Below, piece by piece: positions 60,226 through 64,000 of a DNA stretch of 64,000 bases. The DNA is from Akkermansiaceae bacterium. GTDB lineage: Bacteria; Verrucomicrobiota; Verrucomicrobiia; Verrucomicrobiales; Akkermansiaceae. The position numbers were made by a program, and so were the translations under genes. The stretch spans positions 744,001 to 808,000 of the forward strand of contig JAHCBC010000002.1 in NCBI GenBank assembly GCA_019634595.1, given 5' to 3'. Within the stretch, counting starts at the first letter, position 1. Each line of letters begins with the position of its first letter. The notes beneath the pieces are model-generated. The model was not told where the DNA came from and made no database searches. It saw nothing but the letters and a program-made list of their open reading frames with translations.

Positions 60226-61341
60226 TCATGGGATTTGGCAAGCTTCCAAGAGGATCTCACGCATGGAGTTCACGTGACATTCCGAGGTAAGTGATGCTTC
60301 GTATTTCCGCCTGCCCGCTTCTCCCATGGACTTGGAGAGTTCAGGATGGGCGGCTACCTTGGCCAAAGCATTGGCCAAGGCATCCACGTCTCGAATGGGA
60401 ATGTGCAATCCGGTTTTTCCGCTCTCAACCAATGACCTGATCCCCCGCCAGTCGGTTGCCACCACGGGGAGCGATGCGGCCATCGCTTCGATCACCACCA
60501 GCGGGAGGTTTTCGGAACTGTAGTAGCTGGGGAATGCGAAAACGTCGTGGTTCGCCAACAGTTGCCATTTTTCCTGCCCATAGGCGGGGTGGGGCGCCGG
60601 GCAGTGCACATTGGGCGGGAGAGCGGCGATTTTGCTCTCAATCTCCTGTTTGCCGTCATCATTCGGCCAGTTGCCGATCAAGGACAAGCGGATCTTGGAG
60701 GGATAGGTGAGGGCCATCTTGCCCACGGCATCGATCAGGTCCAGCACTCCCTTTTCCTTGAAGAGGTTTCCGAGGAACAGAATCCGGAATTCTTCCGAAG
60801 GACTCCTTGAAGCCATCGCCGGAGGTGCATCCAAGCCGTTGGGGAGATCAAAGACGCGGTTTTCGGGATAGCTGGGGGCGGGACAACCGGGACCGAGCCG
60901 CAATGTCCAGGCTCCTCTCCCATAAGCAAGGCGACCAAGGAGTGAGCGGAGTTTGGATCCCTCAACGAATTCCTGGAGGTTGCCGGAATGATAATGGATC
61001 AGGGTCCGCTTGAAGAGCGGCCGGCAGAGGGAAAGAAAAGCCACGTCTCTGGTGAAGGGGATCCAGGCTCCGCTCCCCGCCGTATAATAAAGGACCGATG
61101 GTTGGTGGCGCAGCCATGCAGCCCAGGTTCTGAAGATCAGCAGGATCAGGCCGGATGCTTTGGAAATGGAAAATTTCCCTACCGATTTGAGCGTTTTGCT
61201 GGATCGGATCGGGATGAGGATCTTTTTGACAGGGGAAAGGTCCGCATCGAACAGCGCTTGGGTGGCGATTGATTGCCCATGGATGGGAGGGGGGACCACC
61301 CCTACCATGATCACGCTTACATCATGGGTGGCAGGGAGCAT
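60226..61341 (-). CDS. GT4 glycosyltransferase
   Basis: The 371-residue GT-B enzyme starts with a variant of the family opening, IMVGVVPPPIHGQS (start at ATG 61341; a Met 11 residues later is possible). The donor site is RILFLGNLFKEKGVLDLIDA, and the EX7E is in NLPLVVIEAMAASLPVVATD. It is the most upstream gene of the EPS series on the minus strand, 104 nt from the polymerase-like gene. The sugar is unknown. Confidence 0.9.
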   Translation of the reverse strand: MLPATHDVSVIMVGVVPPPIHGQSIATQALFDADLSPVKKILIPIRSSKTLKSVGKFSISKASGLILLIFRTWAAWLRHQPSVLYYTAGSGAWIPFTRDVAFLSLCRPLFKRTLIHYHSGNLQEFVEGSKLRSLLGRLAYGRGAWTLRLGPGCPAPSYPENRVFDLPNGLDAPPAMASRSPSEEFRILFLGNLFKEKGVLDLIDAVGKMALTYPSKIRLSLIGNWPNDDGKQEIESKIAALPPNVHCPAPHPAYGQEKWQLLANHDVFAFPSYYSSENLPLVVIEAMAASLPVVATDWRGIRSLVESGKTGLHIPIRDVDALANALAKVAAHPELSKSMGEAGRRKYEASLTSECHVNSMREILLEACQIP

Positions 61342-61526
61342 CGGAGGGAATCGGCACGCTGCCGCCCATGGTTGTTTCCTGGAACTGAGTCCGGGAAAAC
61401 CTGCGGCAAGGTGTGGGAGAAATGATCGTTCTCCATGTGGAGAACGGTCGTGAACCTAGCCGGAGGGACTGTTTGTTCAAGAAAAAATGAACAAACTGGG
61501 AGCGCCGGATGATCCCGATTCCCTGA

Positions 61527-62771
61527 TCAAACAATCATTCCCGCGGCGACGGTTTCATTGGTGCCGGGGTCGATCAGGATGAAAGAGCCGGTCGAGCGGT
61601 TGCGGCGGTAGCTGTCGTGGATGAGGGGAACGGCGGTGCGCAGGGTGATGCGGCCGATGTCATTCATGCTGAAAGAGTCCAATCCTTCGATCTTGTGCAG
61701 GGTATCAACATTCACGTGGTATTTCACGCTCTGGATGATGGCCTTGGTTTCCTGGGTGGTGTGGCGGATGACCAGCTTGGCGCGGGGCGGCATCGGCTTT
61801 GAGGAGAACCAGCAGATCATCGCCTCGATGTCCTGGGAGACAAGGGGGGGATTGTTGGCTTTGACCAAGGTGTCACCGCGGGAAATGTCGATCTCATCCG
61901 TGAGGGTGAGGCAGACGGATTGGGGGGCGAATGCTTCCTCGCGCTCGCCCTCGGGGCTGTGGATGGCTTTGATACGGCTGGTGAAACCGGAGGGCAGCAC
62001 CGTGACTTCGTCGCCCGGTTTGAAGACGCCACCGGCAACGCGGCCCGCGAAGCCGCGGAAGTCGTGCCAGTCGTTGGACATCGGGCGGATGACCCACTGG
62101 ACGGGAAAACGGGCATCGACGTGGTTTTCCTCACCGCCGACATAGACATGTTCCAGATGGTAAAGGAGGGAGGGACCTTGGTACCAAGGCATGTTCGTGG
62201 ATTTGTCCACGACGTTGTCTCCGTTGAGGGCGGAGATGGGGATGGTGGTGATCTCAACGATGTTATCGAGGCGCGAGGCGAACTCGTGATAGTCCTTGAT
62301 GATCTGGTTGTAGGTCTCTTCGGAGTAGTCCACGAGGTCCATCTTGTTCACCGCCACGACGAGGTGCTGGATGCGCAGCAGGTTGGCGATGAAAGAGTGG
62401 CGCTTCGTCTGTTCGATCACGCCTTTGCGGGCGTCGATGAGGATGATGGCGAGGTTCGCGGTGGATGCTCCGGTCACCATGTTGCGGGTGTACTGGATGT
62501 GGCCGGGCGTGTCGGCGATGATGAATTTCCGCTTGGGTGTGGCGAAGTAGCGGTAGGCGACGTCGATGGTGATGCCCTGTTCGCGCTCGGCTTTCAGACC
62601 ATCGGTCAGCAGCGCGAGGTTGACGTGCTCATCCCCGCGGCGGCGGGAGGATTCCTCAACGGCTTCGAGTTGGTCTTCGAAGATGGATTTGGAATCGTAA
62701 AGGAGGCGGCCGATCAGGGTAGATTTGCCGTCATCGACGGAACCGGCGGTGGTGAAGCGGAGAAGGTCCAT
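61527..62771 (-). CDS. cysN: sulfate adenylyltransferase subunit 1 (GTPase)
   Basis: The 414-residue GTPase drives APS synthesis with CysD. It has G1 SVDDGKSTLIGRLL (residues 10-23), G3 DTPGHIQYTRNMVTGA and G4 VNKMDLVD, then the beta-barrel domains of the EF-Tu type. The start at ATG 62771 (MDLLRFTTAGSVDD) is standard; an upstream frame to 62987 reads through the intergenic repeat and the end of cysD. It is shorter than E. coli CysN (about 475). cysD is 55 nt upstream. Confidence 0.95.
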   Translation of the reverse strand: MDLLRFTTAGSVDDGKSTLIGRLLYDSKSIFEDQLEAVEESSRRRGDEHVNLALLTDGLKAEREQGITIDVAYRYFATPKRKFIIADTPGHIQYTRNMVTGASTANLAIILIDARKGVIEQTKRHSFIANLLRIQHLVVAVNKMDLVDYSEETYNQIIKDYHEFASRLDNIVEITTIPISALNGDNVVDKSTNMPWYQGPSLLYHLEHVYVGGEENHVDARFPVQWVIRPMSNDWHDFRGFAGRVAGGVFKPGDEVTVLPSGFTSRIKAIHSPEGEREEAFAPQSVCLTLTDEIDISRGDTLVKANNPPLVSQDIEAMICWFSSKPMPPRAKLVIRHTTQETKAIIQSVKYHVNVDTLHKIEGLDSFSMNDIGRITLRTAVPLIHDSYRRNRSTGSFILIDPGTNETVAAGMIV

Positions 62772-62780
62772 GGAAAGTGT

Positions 62781-62810
62781 GGGAAATTGGAAATTGGGAA
62801 ATTGGAAATT
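62781..62810. repeat. exact tandem duplication of a 15-nt unit
   Basis: GGGAAATTGGAAATT occurs twice in direct succession in the gap between cysD and cysN. It puts several G/A-rich boxes just upstream of the cysN start. Confidence 0.8.
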
Positions 62811-62826
62811 TTCGGGGGATACCTGA

Positions 62827-63732
62827 TCAGAAGTATCCTTCTTTTTTCCTGTCTTCCATGGCGGTTTCGGAACGTTTGTCGTCGGCACGGGTGCCGCGTT
62901 CGGTCTGGCGGGCGGCGGCGACTTCGGCGATGACTTCGTCAAGGTCGGCGGCCGGGGATTCCACGGCACCGGTGCAGGTGGCGTCACCGATGGTGCGGAA
63001 CCGCACGGTGCGGATTTCGATCTTTTCGTGCTCCTGGGGTTTCAGGAAATCGGTGACGGCGAGAAGCTGGCCGTTACGCTCGAACACCTCACGCTGATGG
63101 GTGAAGTAGATGTTCGGAAGCGGGATTTTCTCGCGCTTGATGTACATCCAGATGTCCATCTCGGTGAAGTTCGACAGAGGGAAGACCCGGAAGTGTTCGC
63201 CGGGGTTCTTGCGGCCGTTGAAGAGGTTCCAGAGTTCCGGGCGCTGGTTCTTGGGATCCCACTGGCCGAAGTCATCCCGGTGGGAGAAGAAGCGTTCCTT
63301 CGCCCGGGCCTTTTCCTCGTCACGGCGTCCACCACCGAGGGCGGCGTCGTAGTCGTATTTCTCGATGGTATCGAGCAGGGTGACGGTCTGGAGCTTGTTG
63401 CGGGAGGCGTTCGGTCCCTTCTCCTCCACCACGCGGCCGGTGTCGATGGACTCCTGGACGGAGCCGACGATGAGGTTCGCGCGGATCAATTCCACGAACT
63501 CGTCGCGGTAGGTCATCGTTTCCGGGAAATTGTGCCCCGTGTCGATGTGGACGAGCGGGAAAGGCATGCGGGCCGGCCAGAATGCCTTGCGTGCGAGCCA
63601 AGCCATCACGATCGAATCCTTTCCTCCGGAGAAAAGAAGGGCGGGATTTTGGAACTGGGCAGCCGTTTCGCGGAGGATGAAAATAGCCTCCGCTTCGAGC
63701 TGATCGAGATGGCTCAGTTGATAATTAGGCAT
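62827..63732 (-). CDS. cysD: sulfate adenylyltransferase subunit 2
   Basis: The 301-residue protein is an ATP pyrophosphatase-fold enzyme with PALLFSGGKDSIVMAWLA (PP-loop, residues 31-48) and VHIDTGHNFPET, LGGGRRDEEKARAKERFFS, SNFTEMDIWMYI. With CysN it activates sulfate to APS for assimilation. It is the central gene of the cysC-cysD-cysN cluster on the minus strand. A palindromic AT-rich element lies between cysC and cysD. Confidence 0.96.
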   Translation of the reverse strand: MPNYQLSHLDQLEAEAIFILRETAAQFQNPALLFSGGKDSIVMAWLARKAFWPARMPFPLVHIDTGHNFPETMTYRDEFVELIRANLIVGSVQESIDTGRVVEEKGPNASRNKLQTVTLLDTIEKYDYDAALGGGRRDEEKARAKERFFSHRDDFGQWDPKNQRPELWNLFNGRKNPGEHFRVFPLSNFTEMDIWMYIKREKIPLPNIYFTHQREVFERNGQLLAVTDFLKPQEHEKIEIRTVRFRTIGDATCTGAVESPAADLDEVIAEVAAARQTERGTRADDKRSETAMEDRKKEGYF

Positions 63733-63813
63733 TTGGAGAGAAAGATCGCACGCCGGGGATCGGTGGTGCGCGCGAGTGGGTAGGCCTCTCCCTAGAAAAG
63801 GTCAAGGAATATA

Positions 63814-63839
63814 ATTACCAACCTGAGTTGTTTGGTAAT
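63814..63839. promoter_or_regulatory. AT-rich inverted repeat between cysC and cysD
   Basis: ATTACCAA-N10-TTGGTAAT (flanked by AATAT / ATATT) lies 3 nt beyond the cysC stop and about 80 nt upstream of cysD. It may be a regulator site for sulfur genes (Rrf2/CymR sites look alike) or a weak terminator. Confidence 0.35.
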
Positions 63840-63841
63840 AT

Positions 63842-64000
63842 TTAAGCGAGGGCGATGCGCTCGCGGATCGCCTCCAGAAGCTCGAAGGCAGAGTCCTCCA
63901 CGGTGGAGGCTTCCGTATCGAGGATCAGGTCCGCATTCGCCGGAGGCTCGAAGGAGCCGTCCTTGCCGGTGAAGTGCTGGATTTCGCCGCGTGCTGCCTT
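63842..64000 (-). CDS. cysC: adenylylsulfate kinase (APS kinase), C-terminal part
   Basis: The frame is open at the right edge and gives the last 52 residues with a stop at 63842-63844. The C-terminal pattern KAARGEIQHFTGKDGSFEPP and ANADLILDTE matches the end of APS kinases (KKARAGEI-x-FTG-x-D). The enzyme makes PAPS from APS. The gene is upstream of cysD on the same strand, which fits the sulfate activation cluster; its N-terminus is outside the window. Confidence 0.85.
   Translation of the reverse strand, partial: KAARGEIQHFTGKDGSFEPPANADLILDTEASTVEDSAFELLEAIRERIALA

Noticed and set aside
61427..61446. Hairpin CGTTCTCC-ATGT-GGAGAACG downstream of cysN
   Set aside because: It has no T-run and lies 80 nt past the stop; I could not decide whether it ends the cys transcript.
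61920..62933. 337-residue open frame on the plus strand
   Set aside because: Antisense of cysN and cysD, with a composition typical of high-GC shadow frames.
1..64000. CRISPR arrays, IS elements, integrases, attachment sites
   Set aside because: No regularly spaced repeats, no transposase or integrase frame and no duplicated tRNA end were seen.

Overview
The window reads as chromosomal DNA of a high-GC member of the Verrucomicrobiota, most likely near Luteolibacter or Haloferula in the Verrucomicrobiae. This is inference. It rests on PEP-CTERM proteins together with an exosortase and EpsI, two secreted hydrolases with SHD1 domains, a serine protease with a D/G-rich tail that looks typical of the phylum, few clear Shine-Dalgarno sites, and an archaeal-type prolyl-tRNA synthetase. 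I found no transposase, integrase, prophage or CRISPR array.

Layout. Positions 1-24 kb hold mixed housekeeping and accessory genes: a MYG1-family hydrolase (cut by the window edge), typA, an orphan vsr, a PEP-CTERM protein, an RtcB-family ligase with an HNH nuclease, a ferritin-like protein, trxA, proS, two SHD1 hydrolases, a heme oxygenase/bacteriophytochrome pair with a divergent LysR regulator, metX, an rRNA/tRNA methyltransferase and a phosphoesterase. Positions 24-32 kb hold a second PEP-CTERM protein, tRNA-Val(UAC), a secreted S1 protease, a kinase-like protein, a histidine-rich permease pair, a cupin and a polysaccharide lyase. Positions 32.5-39.4 kb carry the ancestral block prs-rplY-pth-rpsF-ssb, split by a methyltransferase and by an HPP/MarR/ClC module.

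Positions 39.4-61.4 kb form an exosortase plus exopolysaccharide locus. Exosortase and EpsI run on the plus strand behind a good promoter. On the minus strand are two Wzy/ligase-like proteins, a polyprenyl-phosphate sugar transferase, a Wzx-like flippase, a GtrA/GtrB-like pair, several GT2 and GT4 glycosyltransferases, two methyltransferases, and an unusual trio (FAD oxidoreductase, TIM-barrel isomerase, SDR epimerase) that may make or modify a sugar. Many neighbours overlap by ATGA, so they are probably co-translated. The exosortase probably sorts the PEP-CTERM proteins of this genome, and the polysaccharide may be their surface partner. Positions 61.5-64 kb are sulfate activation: cysC (partial), cysD, cysN.

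The less expected content is in the gaps. There are several families of short palindromic repeats in REPIN-like pairs, one of them inserted inside another repeat; a promoter-to-terminator noncoding transcript candidate of about 210 nt; a perfect MarR operator; a decayed response-regulator tail; and an HPP gene that reads through a terminator into rplY. Intergenic calls rest on reading alone; no database search was possible.
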